Of a stretch of 64,000 bases of DNA, positions 36,492 through 45,523 are shown one piece after another. Positions within the stretch are counted from its first letter, which is position 1. Every line of letters begins with the position of its first letter. The position numbers were made by a program, and so were the translations under genes. Below the pieces are notes generated by a model, which was given only the letters and a program-made list of their open reading frames with translations, was not told where the DNA came from and ran no database searches. Source of the DNA: an uncultured Poribacteria bacterium (GTDB taxonomy: Bacteria; Poribacteria; WGA-4E; WGA-3G); assembly GCA_958295855.1 (NCBI GenBank), contig OY282383.1, positions 626,481 to 690,480 of the forward strand, in the 5' to 3' direction.

Positions 36492-37112
36492 TTATCTTCC
36501 ATAGAACTTGACTTCTCGAATTACAATATCCTTGAACGGCACTTTGATTTTGTCTGTCAGGGGTTCTCGTGTTGAATTGGCTCTATCTCTACCAGATGAG
36601 ACAATGAGCCGAAGGAAAAGCACCTCTCGCTCAATGTTGACACGTATCACTGCAGCATTTTCAGATTTTAAGTGGCGATTGTCGGAGATGGGTGTAAAGT
36701 GGTATGGTATAAACCCCTGCTTTGCAGGGGCATTTACAATCTCCGCGCCCGATTCTACCTGCGCCGCCGTCGTGTCCACTGTGAGACTCGGAATGTTTGA
36801 TACCGGGTAGACCTCAATGTAAGCTACATACGTCGGTGCATCCAGTTGAATCAAGGCTTGTGTCTTATTCGTTCCTCGCACAGAGCCTTGATACCTTTGG
36901 GCGTGTGTGCCGGCATACACATAGTCCTTTTCAATCGAACCCTTCACGTCCAGGATGCTCGTTGTCGCTAGGTTGCCATCAACCAAATTTGGATACAGCT
37001 CGCACTGAAGCCGATGCGCGGTAATCCTTGTTGGGGGCGGCTGATTCAATGCAGCACAACCCAGAACTACGACTAGCATCATGAGTGTGCTTTTTTCAAG
37101 GATGTGTGTCAT
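36492..37112 (-). CDS. Small lipoprotein, discoidin-like fold suspected
   Basis: 206 residues. Signal MMLVVVLGCAAL with a lipobox cysteine at about residue 19. The body (LVDGNLATTSILDVKGS, ALIQLDAPTYVAYIEVYPVSN, LRLIVSSGRDRAN, FKDIVIREVKFYG) resembles F5/8 type C or galactose-binding-like domains, which bind sugars on the surface. This is a fold-level impression only. A family A palindrome (36706-36740) is inserted in frame and read as IVNAPAKQGFIPYHF. Confidence 0.6.
   Translation of the reverse strand: MTHILEKSTLMMLVVVLGCAALNQPPPTRITAHRLQCELYPNLVDGNLATTSILDVKGSIEKDYVYAGTHAQRYQGSVRGTNKTQALIQLDAPTYVAYIEVYPVSNIPSLTVDTTAAQVESGAEIVNAPAKQGFIPYHFTPISDNRHLKSENAAVIRVNIEREVLFLRLIVSSGRDRANSTREPLTDKIKVPFKDIVIREVKFYGR
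36706..36740. repeat. Family A palindrome inside the lipoprotein gene
   Basis: GGTATAAACCCCTGC-TTT-GCAGGGGCATTTAC, in frame on the minus strand (NAPAKQGFIP). Confidence 0.85.
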
Positions 37113-37576
37113 CAGAGACTTCCTCCGTTATTCGATATTCATGCTTTGTAATTACAAAAGAGACCTCTCTTTTATTATACACGCCCTTTTTTGTGGATGC
37201 AAGAGAAATTTAATTCTTCGTCAATTCAGTTTCTGCTCCGCTTTTTCCGTTGAGGTATAATGCCCCGCTTTGCGGGGATTTTTACCTGTCAAAAGCGGGT
37301 TTCTGATGAGTTATCAAACGTATTCCCTGTGAATAAGGAATTTAACAAGGTGGAACGAGTAGGCACAAGGCACTACCCCTACGGAGTGCGGTTGCATGAG
37401 AAATCTCCGCCGAGATTTTTCACTTTCGCGATTCGGAGATTGCTCCTACCTGCTACAAACGCATCACGTTACAACTACAACAGAAACCATGGGAACTAGG
37501 CAACAACAAAAATTGATTAATTAACGTTTTTGTGTTACACTTTTTATTGCTACACTTAAAAAAAAAGGAATTTAAA
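37113..37576. repeat. Repeat-filled gap before the WD40 gene
   Basis: Variant family B head (37223-37255, TCAATTCAGTTTCTGCTCC), palindrome (37255-37290), family C (37356-37384), ATGAGAAATCTCCGCCGAGAT, a GATTCGGAGATTGCTCC repeat, and a tail (37463-37512). No gene. AAAGGAA at 37565-37571 is the WD40 ribosome-binding site. Confidence 0.8.
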
Positions 37577-38497
37577 ATGAAAACGAACTTAAATCAAGAG
37601 AACCCTCAATTAGATTTGCCTGAAGGGGTCAGAGCACGTCTCGACAAAGGCACCATAACAGGGAATCTCGTCTTCTCACAGGATGGCACTCGGATTGCTG
37701 TGGCTTGTGACATCGGGACTTGGGTATACGATGCACACAGCGGTGAAGAAGTTCACTTCCTCGCGGGGCATACGGAACATGTTTGGTGTGTTGCTTATGC
37801 TCCCGATAGTGCCACGCTCGCCACGGGGAGTTATGAAGACATATTGCTGTGGAATAGTACCACTGGACTGCCGACATCTACACTCAAGGGGCATACGGAC
37901 TATGTCAAGGCGATTGCCTTTTCTCCTGACGGGCGCACAATTGCGAGTGGCAGTCTGGACGAAACGCTGCGGTTGTGGGATGCTGCCACAGGGCAGCCCA
38001 AGGCCACGCTCGCAGAAAATACCGGCTCTGTTCGGTGTATTGCGTATTCACCTTATGGCACCACAATCGCCATTGGCTGTGGAGACGAAACAGTGAAACT
38101 GTGGGATGCTGCCACAGGGAAACACAAAGCAACACTCAAAGGCCATACGCACGTTATCAATTCAGTTGTTTATGCTCCTGATGGCGAGACAATCGTTACT
38201 GGGAGTTCCGATGGAACGATCCGGCTGTGGGATGCAGTCAGCACACGGTGTAGACACATACTCGCGAAATACACGTACCATATTTGGAGTGTTGCGTATT
38301 CTCCTGATGGTGCCACAATCGCGAGCGGGAGCCGGGATAGCACGGTGCGTCTGTGGGATGCAGGCACAGGGGAACCCAAGGCCGTACTTGAAGGCCATAA
38401 GGGCTCTGTCAGGAGTGTTGCGTATTCTCCTGATGGTAGTACCATTGCGAGTGCCAGTGAGGACGACACGGTGCTTTTGTGGGAGGTACCGTCCTAG
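37577..38497 (+). CDS. WD40-repeat protein, seven blades
   Basis: 306 residues, a complete seven-bladed propeller with no signal peptide, so cytoplasmic. Blades end in WD-like dipeptides (LLWNSTTG, RLWDAATG, KLWDAATG, RLWDAVS, RLWDAGTG, LLWEVPS), and each has the YSPDGxTIASGS core. Such proteins are scaffolds; partners are unknown and no kinase or effector domain is attached. Start ATG 37577 follows AAAGGAATTTAAA. The blades are similar at DNA level, which suggests internal duplication. The downstream gene is convergent with it. Confidence 0.9.
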   Translation: MKTNLNQENPQLDLPEGVRARLDKGTITGNLVFSQDGTRIAVACDIGTWVYDAHSGEEVHFLAGHTEHVWCVAYAPDSATLATGSYEDILLWNSTTGLPTSTLKGHTDYVKAIAFSPDGRTIASGSLDETLRLWDAATGQPKATLAENTGSVRCIAYSPYGTTIAIGCGDETVKLWDAATGKHKATLKGHTHVINSVVYAPDGETIVTGSSDGTIRLWDAVSTRCRHILAKYTYHIWSVAYSPDGATIASGSRDSTVRLWDAGTGEPKAVLEGHKGSVRSVAYSPDGSTIASASEDDTVLLWEVPS

Positions 38498-38525
38498 GGG
38501 GTCGAACGCTAAACTAATCGGGAAT

Positions 38526-38559
38526 GGTATGTTACCCCTGCTTTGCAGGGGTTAATACC
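38526..38559. repeat. Family A palindrome between convergent genes
   Basis: GGTATGTTACCCCTGC-TTT-GCAGGGGTTAATACC. It lies between the WD40 and RNase J stops and could serve as a two-way terminator, although there is no T run. Confidence 0.85.
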
Positions 38560-38580
38560 TTAAGAACCCCCTCCTATGTC

Positions 38581-40281
38581 CTACACTCGCATAACCACGG
38601 GAAGGACTAGCGGGCTCCGTTGCATCTGTTTGGCGAAAAACCGGCGCAGTGCCCCCCGAATCTCATCCTGTACAATTTCTGTCTCGCGTTTCTGTTCTTC
38701 ACTTAGGTTTTCAATAACGCGGCAGGTAATTTCTTTTGCTTCTGCCATCAACTCTTCCGCTTTGTTCATGTAGACAAATCCACGGGAGACGATCTCCGGC
38801 TCCGCTGCAATTGCGCCACCGTCGCTGTGCAGCACAATAATGGGGATGAGCATGCCATCTTGCGAGAGTTGAATCCGATCCCGAAGGACAATATCCTCTA
38901 GCTCAATTTCCGGCTTGCCATCAACTAAGACGCGCCCAGAACGCCCCTGTCGCTCAAACACTTCACACGACTCAGGCGTGAGCCGAATCAGTTCGCCATC
39001 TTCAGCGACTTTAATGTTGGCATTCGGGATGCCGACAGATTCGGCGAGCTCTGCATGCCGCATCAAGTTTTGATATTCACCGTGTATCGGGATAAAAAAC
39101 TTGGGTTGCAAGAGGTTGAGCATCAACTTCAAGTCTTCGTCGGCACCGTGCCCGGAAACATGGACATTTGCGTTGCGTTCATGAAATATCTTGGCACCGC
39201 GTCTGAGCAGATGATTCACGACATTGCCAATAGATTTTTCGTTGCCGGGGATAATTCGGGCGGAGATGACGACTGTGTCGTTCGGTTCGACCTTTAAAAA
39301 AGGGTGATTGTCAAGTGCCATCAATGCCAACGCCGAGCGCGGTTCGCCTTGGCTGCCCGTGCTCAAAATCACCACTTCGTGCGGTTTGAACATAGATGCG
39401 TCGCGGGCATCGATGAGATAATCCGGGTTAATCTTAAGGTAACCGAGTTCAGAGGCATTGCGTACATTGTTGATGAGAGAACGCCCGGTGACAGCAACGA
39501 GCCGCCGATGTTCGACTGCCACATCGACAAATTGCTGGATACGGTGTAGGCTTGAGGAGAAGGTGCAGAGAAATAGTTTTTGCTCCGTTTTCTGAAAGAT
39601 GTTGTCTATTGCATCATAGATACTCCGTTCAGAGGGAGTCTGCCCTGTCCAGCTGGCGTTAGTGCTATCAGAAAGGAGCAACAGAACGCCTTCGGCCCCT
39701 AAGCGGGCGAGTGCTTGAATATCCGTTAGCTTGCCATCAACCGGTGTCGCGTCAAACTTGAAATCCCCAGTATGGACGATAACCCCCACCGGAGTCCGTA
39801 GCGCAATTGCAACCGAATCCGGAATGCTGTGGGTGACATGGATGAACTCAGCGGAAAAATCGCCCAATTCTACTATATCGCCAGGCTCGATAGCATTCAG
39901 TTGTGCCTTGCCGAACACGCCGTACTCTCGCAGCCTGCCACTCGCAATGGCAAGCGTCAGCTGCGTGCCGTAGACCGGCACATCCAGTTGCTGTAGCACA
40001 TAAGCTAACGCACCGATGTGGTCCTCGTGGCCGTGGGTTAAGAGTATGCCGCGAACTTTATCTTCCCGTTCGACTAAGTAGTGGATATCCGGAAATATCA
40101 GATCCACACCGGGCATATCTGAATTCGGCAGCATGAAACCGGTATCGATGACGATGATGTCATCCGCGGTTTCGTATACCATCATGTTCAATCCAAACTC
40201 GCCCAAACCGCCCAACGGGATAATCAACAATTCAGTTTCTGCTCGGTTTTGTCCGTTGTCCAAAACCGCTTTTCCATCCAT
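38581..40281 (-). CDS. rnj: Ribonuclease J with repeat-encoded leader
   Basis: Metallo-beta-lactamase/beta-CASP RNase acting in mRNA decay and rRNA maturation. HGHEDHIGA metal site, DTGFMLPN, HTGDFKFD, SDSTNA, STGSQGEPRSAL and HVSGHGADEDL are all present. Native part about 549 residues, normal length. It is opened by ATG 40281, preceded by TTAGGAGGGAAG. The first 18 codons are family B peptide ([14 protein letters not shown]) fused in frame to IIPLGGLGEFGLNMM. No other ATG exists at the native start; a TTG at 40230 is the alternative. Downstream of it, bases 38560-38580 are short and empty. Confidence 0.93.
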   Translation of the reverse strand: MDGKAVLDNGQNRAETELLIIPLGGLGEFGLNMMVYETADDIIVIDTGFMLPNSDMPGVDLIFPDIHYLVEREDKVRGILLTHGHEDHIGALAYVLQQLDVPVYGTQLTLAIASGRLREYGVFGKAQLNAIEPGDIVELGDFSAEFIHVTHSIPDSVAIALRTPVGVIVHTGDFKFDATPVDGKLTDIQALARLGAEGVLLLLSDSTNASWTGQTPSERSIYDAIDNIFQKTEQKLFLCTFSSSLHRIQQFVDVAVEHRRLVAVTGRSLINNVRNASELGYLKINPDYLIDARDASMFKPHEVVILSTGSQGEPRSALALMALDNHPFLKVEPNDTVVISARIIPGNEKSIGNVVNHLLRRGAKIFHERNANVHVSGHGADEDLKLMLNLLQPKFFIPIHGEYQNLMRHAELAESVGIPNANIKVAEDGELIRLTPESCEVFERQGRSGRVLVDGKPEIELEDIVLRDRIQLSQDGMLIPIIVLHSDGGAIAAEPEIVSRGFVYMNKAEELMAEAKEITCRVIENLSEEQKRETEIVQDEIRGALRRFFAKQMQRSPLVLPVVMRV

Positions 40282-40432
40282 TTGTAGAGTCTTCCCTCCT
40301 AATTAAGCCTTAAAATATAGGCAACAACAAAAAATCAGAAATCTCCGACCGGAGGGGTAGTGCCTTGTGCCTACCCTCACGTCACAACTACAACCAAAAC
40401 CATTCGAACTAGCCAACAACAAAATTGATGAG
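40226..40432 (-). repeat. Family B copy spanning leuS end and RNase J start
   Basis: Head 40228-40262 (translated in RNase J), SD zone 40288-40312, then AGGCAACAACAAAAAATCAG, a family C copy (40349-40376) and a second tail (40378-40423) that holds the leuS stop codon. It includes an internal tail-end duplication. Confidence 0.9.
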
Positions 40433-43015
40433 GCGATTCTGCACGACGATAACCTTCCGAATCGGCTTTCCAGCAATAAACTTCTGGATGCGTTCGTCAG
40501 CGAGTGCGGCTTCTTCAATCTCCTTGTCGGTTGCATCCGCCGGAAGTTGTAGCCGGTTGCGGAGTTTCCCGTTCACTTGGGCAATTATGGTGACTGTGGC
40601 ACTTGCGAGCACCGCCTCGTCGTGTGTGGGCCATTGTGCATGCGCGATGAACCCCGTTTCACCGAGCCGATGCCACAGCTCCTGCGCGATATGCGGTGAA
40701 TAAGGCGAGAGCAGATGCAGAAACACTTTCAATGTCTCTTTCGGCAGTGCCCTTGTCTGCGTCGCAGCGTTAACGAAAATCATCATTTGGCTAATCGCGG
40801 TGTTCATCTTGTCAATCGACTCCGTGTCCTCTGTTACCTGTTTGATGGTTTTATGGAGTTCCCGCCAGAGTTCAGGCTCCGTTGTGCCAGCAGCGTCAGT
40901 TAACTTCGCGCTGAGTTCACCTGTCTCTTCATCAATAACAAGCCGCCAGATTCGCTGAAGGAAACGATACACGCCCTCAACACCCGCGGTTTGCCACGGC
41001 GTGCTCGCTGTGACTGGACCGATAAACAGGAGGTAGAGGCGAATTGCATCTGCACCGTATTTGTCAATGACATCGTCCGAGTTGATGACGTTAAAGCGCG
41101 ATTTGGACATCTTCTCCATTTGCACATTGAGTGGCACGCCAGAGGTTTTGGAGAAGAATTCTACCCCCGCTTTGCGGGGGTTATTGTTTTGTAAGGCACA
41201 ACGGCTTGTGTCTACGACTTTCTGTTCAACTTCGTGTGGATAGTAGTACTTACCAGCGTCGTCTTGATACGATTCGGCGAGAATTGTGCCTTGGTTCACC
41301 AAGCCTTGGAACGGTTCCTTGGTCGAGACCAAACCGCAATCGTACAGAACCTTGTGCCAAAACCGGGCGTAGAGCAGATGTAACACAGCGTGTTCCGCCC
41401 CGCCCAGGTAGAGATCAACAGGCATCCAATACCGTTCAAGTCCCGGGTCAAAAGGGGCATCAGCATTGTGTGCGTCAAGAAAGCGGAGATAATACCAACA
41501 GGAGCCTGCCCACTGCGGCATAATGTTCGTTTCCCGCGTCGCGATTCGCCCATCAGGGAGCGTCACATTCAACCACTCGGTGCCTGCCCGGGCGAGTGGC
41601 GGTTTACCATCTTCCGTGGGCTTGTAGGCATCAATAGGTGGCAGCTCTAGGGGCAGTTCATCGTCCGGCAACTGAACAATGCTCTTGTCTTCAAGATGTG
41701 CAAGCGGGAAGGGTTCGCCCCAATACCGTTGCCGCGAGAAGAGCCAATCGCGTAGGCGATACTGAACCTGCCGCGCCCCTTTTTCCGTGCTTTCAAGCCA
41801 TGCAATCATCTTCGCCTTCGCATCGTCAACCTGCAAGCCGTTAAGAAAACCGCTGTTGACACACACCCCGTCGCCTACAAAAGCCTCCTCCTCAACCGGT
41901 TTTTCGCCCCCACTGATAACCTCAACGATAGGCATGCCAAAAGTTGTGGCGAATTCATGGTCGCGTTCATCGTGGCCCGGTACTGCCATGATAGCACCTG
42001 TACCGTACGTCATGAGGACATAGTCCGCAACCCAGATGGGGATAGGCGCGTTGTTACACGGGTTGATAGCATAAGCACCCGTGAAAACCCCGGTCTTCTC
42101 TGTAGCGAGGTCTGTACGCTGGAGGTCGGATTTGTTGATAGCTTCTTTGACATAAGCGTTAACCGCTGCCTGTGCATCAGGAGGGGTTATCTGAGAGACG
42201 AGGGGGTGTTCCGGTGCCAGCACGCAATAGGTTGCCCCAAAGAGCGTGTCGGGTCGCGTCGTGAAAACGGAGAAGGTGCTATCGCTATCCTTGATGCGAA
42301 AGGTGATGTCTGCACCTTCCGACTTGCCGATCCAGTGCCGTTGCATCTCCTTGAGGCCGGCGGGCCAGTCCAGTAAATCCAGGTCTGCTAACAGCCTGTC
42401 TGCATAGGCAGTAATTTTGAGCATCCATTGCCGCATCAGGCGGCGTTCAACTGCATCGCCGGTTTCAACATATTTACCGTCCTTTACCTCTTCGTTTGAA
42501 AGCACAGTCCCTAACGCAGGGCACCAGTTAACCGGCACGTCGGCAAGATATGCCAAGCCTTTTTCATAGAGGCGGAGGAAAATCCATTGCGTCCACTTGT
42601 AATAGTCTGGCAGGGAGGTGTCAATTTCCCGGGACCAGTCGTAAGAGAAACCGAGGCGTTGCATCTGCTTCCGGAAGGTAGCGGTGTTTCGTTGTGTAAT
42701 ATGCGCTGGGTGTTCATTTTCCCGCACCGCTGTCCGCTCTGTTGGCAGCCCAAAGGCATCCCATCCCATGGGGTGCATCACATGGTAGCCCTGCATCCGT
42801 CGGAAATTTGCGAGCACATCGGTAGGCATATAGTTTTTCGAGTGGCCAACGTGCAGTCCGGCCCCGGAGGTATATGGAAACATACCCAGCACATAAAATT
42901 TCGGCTTCTTTGACAATATCTCAATATCGTTTGGAATTTTGAATGCTTCTTTTTCTCGCCACACGGCTTGCCAATAGGGCTCTATTTTCGCCGGGGCGTA
43001 AGCATGGTTCCCCAT
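40409..43015 (-). CDS. leuS: Leucyl-tRNA synthetase with palindrome insert near KMSKS
   Basis: 868 residues from the native ATG 43015; ATG starts at 43075 (after AAAGGAA) or 43096 would add the family B peptide in frame. Class Ia synthetase: [17 protein letters not shown] (HIGH), WDAFGLPTE, editing domain with [21 protein letters not shown] and [15 protein letters not shown], and EKMSKSRFN (KMSKS). A family A palindrome (41163-41181) is in frame shortly before KMSKS and adds [12 protein letters not shown]. The C-terminus ends NFVVG with the stop codon from the repeat tail. Essential gene with repeats at both ends and within. Confidence 0.95.
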   Translation of the reverse strand: MGNHAYAPAKIEPYWQAVWREKEAFKIPNDIEILSKKPKFYVLGMFPYTSGAGLHVGHSKNYMPTDVLANFRRMQGYHVMHPMGWDAFGLPTERTAVRENEHPAHITQRNTATFRKQMQRLGFSYDWSREIDTSLPDYYKWTQWIFLRLYEKGLAYLADVPVNWCPALGTVLSNEEVKDGKYVETGDAVERRLMRQWMLKITAYADRLLADLDLLDWPAGLKEMQRHWIGKSEGADITFRIKDSDSTFSVFTTRPDTLFGATYCVLAPEHPLVSQITPPDAQAAVNAYVKEAINKSDLQRTDLATEKTGVFTGAYAINPCNNAPIPIWVADYVLMTYGTGAIMAVPGHDERDHEFATTFGMPIVEVISGGEKPVEEEAFVGDGVCVNSGFLNGLQVDDAKAKMIAWLESTEKGARQVQYRLRDWLFSRQRYWGEPFPLAHLEDKSIVQLPDDELPLELPPIDAYKPTEDGKPPLARAGTEWLNVTLPDGRIATRETNIMPQWAGSCWYYLRFLDAHNADAPFDPGLERYWMPVDLYLGGAEHAVLHLLYARFWHKVLYDCGLVSTKEPFQGLVNQGTILAESYQDDAGKYYYPHEVEQKVVDTSRCALQNNNPRKAGVEFFSKTSGVPLNVQMEKMSKSRFNVINSDDVIDKYGADAIRLYLLFIGPVTASTPWQTAGVEGVYRFLQRIWRLVIDEETGELSAKLTDAAGTTEPELWRELHKTIKQVTEDTESIDKMNTAISQMMIFVNAATQTRALPKETLKVFLHLLSPYSPHIAQELWHRLGETGFIAHAQWPTHDEAVLASATVTIIAQVNGKLRNRLQLPADATDKEIEEAALADERIQKFIAGKPIRKVIVVQNRLINFVVG
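41163..41181. repeat. Perfect palindrome inside leuS
   Basis: ACCCCCGC-TTT-GCGGGGGT, with A/T-rich flanks in place of the usual GGTAT/ATACC ends. In frame; it lies about 25 codons before KMSKS. Confidence 0.85.
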
Positions 43016-43601
43016 TTTTAACAATTCAGTTTCTCCTCGGTTTTGTCCGTTGTCCAAAACCGGTTTTCCATCCATTTCCTTTGTTTTTCCTTGCATCAGA
43101 AATCTCCGACGAGATCTGCCACAACGTTACAACTACAACCAAAAACATTCGAACTAGGCAACAACAAGAATATGAAAATAAATTTTAACACAGATTCGTT
43201 ATATTGTCAAGACAACTTTTCTGTAACTGAAGTTTTAACAATTGGGCGTGGTATCGGTTTCCCCTGCAAAGCAGGGGTAAAATACCAGTCTGCTCGGTTT
43301 TGTCCAGCTTGTCAAAAATTTTGCACACCCGATTTGTCACAAACCTTTGAAAAAAAATCAAAAATATTGTAAAATCTTAAGGCCATACTCTATTGCGGTT
43401 GTATGAGAAATCTCCGACGAGATCTGCCACTACGTCACAACTACAACAGAAACCATGGGAACTAGGCAACAACAAAAAATTGCACGTGTGAAAAAATGTA
43501 ATTGTATTTGCCCCTGCTTTGCAGGGGTTAATACCACTACCTTCTACAATACAAGGCCCTCGATGACCGTTTTAACGCTTGATGGAGGAGGAGGAAAATT
43601 T
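43016..43601. repeat. Repeat-filled region between leuS and the PhoX-like gene
   Basis: Family B copy 1 (head 43018-43075, tail to 43171). An A/T-rich stretch 43172-43225. A second head (43227-43245), palindrome (43249-43286) and CTGCTCGGTTTTGTCC. A/T-rich 43310-43385. Tail (43400-43480). Palindrome 43503-43535. GGAGGAGGAGG before the PhoX start. Confidence 0.8.
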
Positions 43602-45077
43602 ATGAACTTTCAAGCTACGCCAAATAAACTATCTCGACGGCAGTTTCTACGTTTTGGTGCGCTCGCCAGCGCATCTGCAGCAGTAAGCCTCGGATTTTTA
43701 GGGTGTAGCCGTGCCTTAATCCAAAAAGTCCCCGGCTTTAAGCCCTATCAGTTTATACCCAGTCCAAACCGGCTGCTTGATCTCCCGGAAGGGTTTACCG
43801 CCCACGCTTTTTCAAGAACAGGTGAACAGATGGACGACAGCCTTTGGGTACCGGGCAAACACGATGGCATGGCAGCTTTCCCTGGACGCAATGGAAAGAC
43901 AATCCTAATCCGAAATCATGAATTAAACGCTGGTGACAAAGTCGTCGGCCCGTTCGGCTGGAATAACGAGAAGATTGAACGCGCTGCGATCGACAAATTC
44001 TACGATGCTGGCTCAGCGGAATTGCCGGGCCTTGGCGCGACGACAACGCTCGTCTATGACACGCGGACACAGCGGCTGGAAAAACAGTTCTTGAGTCTCG
44101 CAGGTACGCTCCGGAATTGCGCCGGTGGAACCACCCCTTGGAACACATGGGTAACCTGCGAAGAAACCGTGCAAAAGGCAGAGGGAACCTATGAGGCAGA
44201 CCACGGGTATAATTTTGAAGTCCCCGTTTCTGCTGACGTAGGGTTAGCACCCGCTATCCCACTCAAAGCGATGGGACGTTTCAATCATGAAGCTATCGCT
44301 GTCGACCCGCAAAGTGGGATTGTCTATCAAACCGAAGACAGGCACGATGGTTTAATCTATCGGTTTATCCCTGAACAACCGGGACAACTCGCTGCAGGTG
44401 GCAAGCTTCAGGCACTGAAACTCCGCGACCTCAAGCGTGCAGATACCCGAAACTGGCGAAGCCGTTCGCAAAAGTTTTTCCGGTGGATGTACAACTCGGT
44501 GCCAGTTGGAGAAACCCTCGCGGTCGAATGGGTGGATATTGAAAATGTAGAATCGCCAAAGGATGACCTCCGAAAGCAGGGGGCTGAAGGTAAAGATGCT
44601 GCAAAGTTTGCGCGAGGCGAAGGAATATGGTACAGCGGTGGCTCGGACTTCAGAAAAGAGGCGCGAGAAATCTATATTGCCTGCACGAATGGCGGTACCG
44701 AGAAAAAAGGGCAAATCTGGAAATACGTGCCGAGCCCTTATGAAGGGACAAGGCAAGAGGAAAAACATCCCGGCACGCTTCAACTCTTCATTGAGCCAAA
44801 CGACAGCAATCTCTTGGAAAATGCGGATAACCTGACAGTTGCGCCGTGGGGCGACCTCATTATCTGTGAAGACGGACCAGAAGAGGAGTTCTTAGTTGGC
44901 GTTACGCCCGAAGGACACCTCTATAAGTTCGCTCGAAATGCCGGGAATATGTCTGAGTTCGCGGGTTCAACATTCTCACCGGACGGCAGCACTCTGTTTG
45001 TCAACATTCAGAGTCCGGGGATTACGCTGGCGATTACCGGGCCTTGGCACGACATTCGGCAACGTAGATTGACATGA
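43602..45077 (+). CDS. PhoX-like phosphatase (DUF839), Tat-exported
   Basis: 491 residues. Tat signal SRRQFLRFGALASASAAVSLGFLGC at residues 10-34; the cysteine could also be lipidated. The body has PhoX/DUF839 motifs: GMAAFPGRNGKTILIRNHE, NCAGGTTPWNTWVTCEET, GRFNHEAIAVDP, YQTEDRHDGLIYRFIP, EGIWYSGG, CTNGG, DNLTVAPWGDLIICEDG and FAGSTFSPDGSTLFVNIQSPG. Metal-dependent phosphomonoesterase by family; in a phosphate-poor sea this would release phosphate, which is inference. Start chosen at ATG 43602 for GGAGGAGGAAAATTT and the intact Tat motif. Confidence 0.88.
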   Translation: MNFQATPNKLSRRQFLRFGALASASAAVSLGFLGCSRALIQKVPGFKPYQFIPSPNRLLDLPEGFTAHAFSRTGEQMDDSLWVPGKHDGMAAFPGRNGKTILIRNHELNAGDKVVGPFGWNNEKIERAAIDKFYDAGSAELPGLGATTTLVYDTRTQRLEKQFLSLAGTLRNCAGGTTPWNTWVTCEETVQKAEGTYEADHGYNFEVPVSADVGLAPAIPLKAMGRFNHEAIAVDPQSGIVYQTEDRHDGLIYRFIPEQPGQLAAGGKLQALKLRDLKRADTRNWRSRSQKFFRWMYNSVPVGETLAVEWVDIENVESPKDDLRKQGAEGKDAAKFARGEGIWYSGGSDFRKEAREIYIACTNGGTEKKGQIWKYVPSPYEGTRQEEKHPGTLQLFIEPNDSNLLENADNLTVAPWGDLIICEDGPEEEFLVGVTPEGHLYKFARNAGNMSEFAGSTFSPDGSTLFVNIQSPGITLAITGPWHDIRQRRLT

Positions 45078-45111
45078 AACAGATAGGTTAGGGGTTGGTA
45101 AATTTTTAAAT

Positions 45112-45223
45112 TCAGTTTGAGGTGTCGTTTTGTTCTATCCAGTGTGCATGTTTCTGAAGGGTGCGGGTATCAATACCTAGTGAATGTGCCGCCTGAGTGA
45201 GGGAGGCGCAGTCTGCAATGCGC
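45112..45223 (-). pseudogene. C-terminal relic of the sigma-54 activator
   Basis: About 37 codons (RRIADCASLTQAAHSLGI..) nearly identical to the end of the intact activator gene (49655-50797), including the stop codon. It then jumps directly into the enhancer palindromes. A deletion removed the rest of the gene. Homology also covers the 25 bases after the stop. Confidence 0.92.
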
Positions 45224-45230
45224 CTTCTTA

Positions 45231-45285
45231 CGCAATTTTTGCGCCTCTACCTACAATTTTTGCGCCTTCTTACGCAATTTTTGCG
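45231..45285. promoter_or_regulatory. Three enhancer-like palindromes, 21 bp apart (first copy)
   Basis: CGCAATTTTTGCG at 45231-45243 and 45273-45285, with a variant TACAATTTTTGCG at 45252-45264. Spacing is exactly 21 bp, two helical turns. They lie about 180-235 bp upstream of the sigma-54 promoter, the normal place for activator sites. Confidence 0.8.
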
Positions 45286-45465
45286 TATAGCGGCGAGGCA
45301 GGTTTTCCGTAGGGGTAGTGCCTTGTGCCTACCCTTCCGTAAAAGTCAGTGCTTATGCGCCCCTTGACAAACCGAGTGTGTGCGTGTGTTTTCCAGACAT
45401 CCGGGTGAGAGTCGCCTTGGGATGTCAGTGGTTTTGTCTGAAGAATGTGCTTTTATTTAGAGCGT

Positions 45466-45482
45466 TGGCACGAAACTTGCTT
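45466..45482 (+). promoter_or_regulatory. Sigma-54 promoter, first paralog
   Basis: TGGCACGAAACTTGCTT matches the -24/-12 consensus TGGCACN5TTGC fully. It lies 42 bases before the ATG of the first MFRD gene. Confidence 0.88.
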
Positions 45483-45523
45483 AATGTGCTATTATACTGA
45501 ATACTACACCTGGAGGTGATAGA

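Noticed and set aside
38526..38559. Palindromes as ordinary rho-independent terminators
   Set aside because: Most copies lack a following T run, many are inside genes, and the ends (GGTAT/ATACC) are conserved beyond the stem, as in a mobile element.
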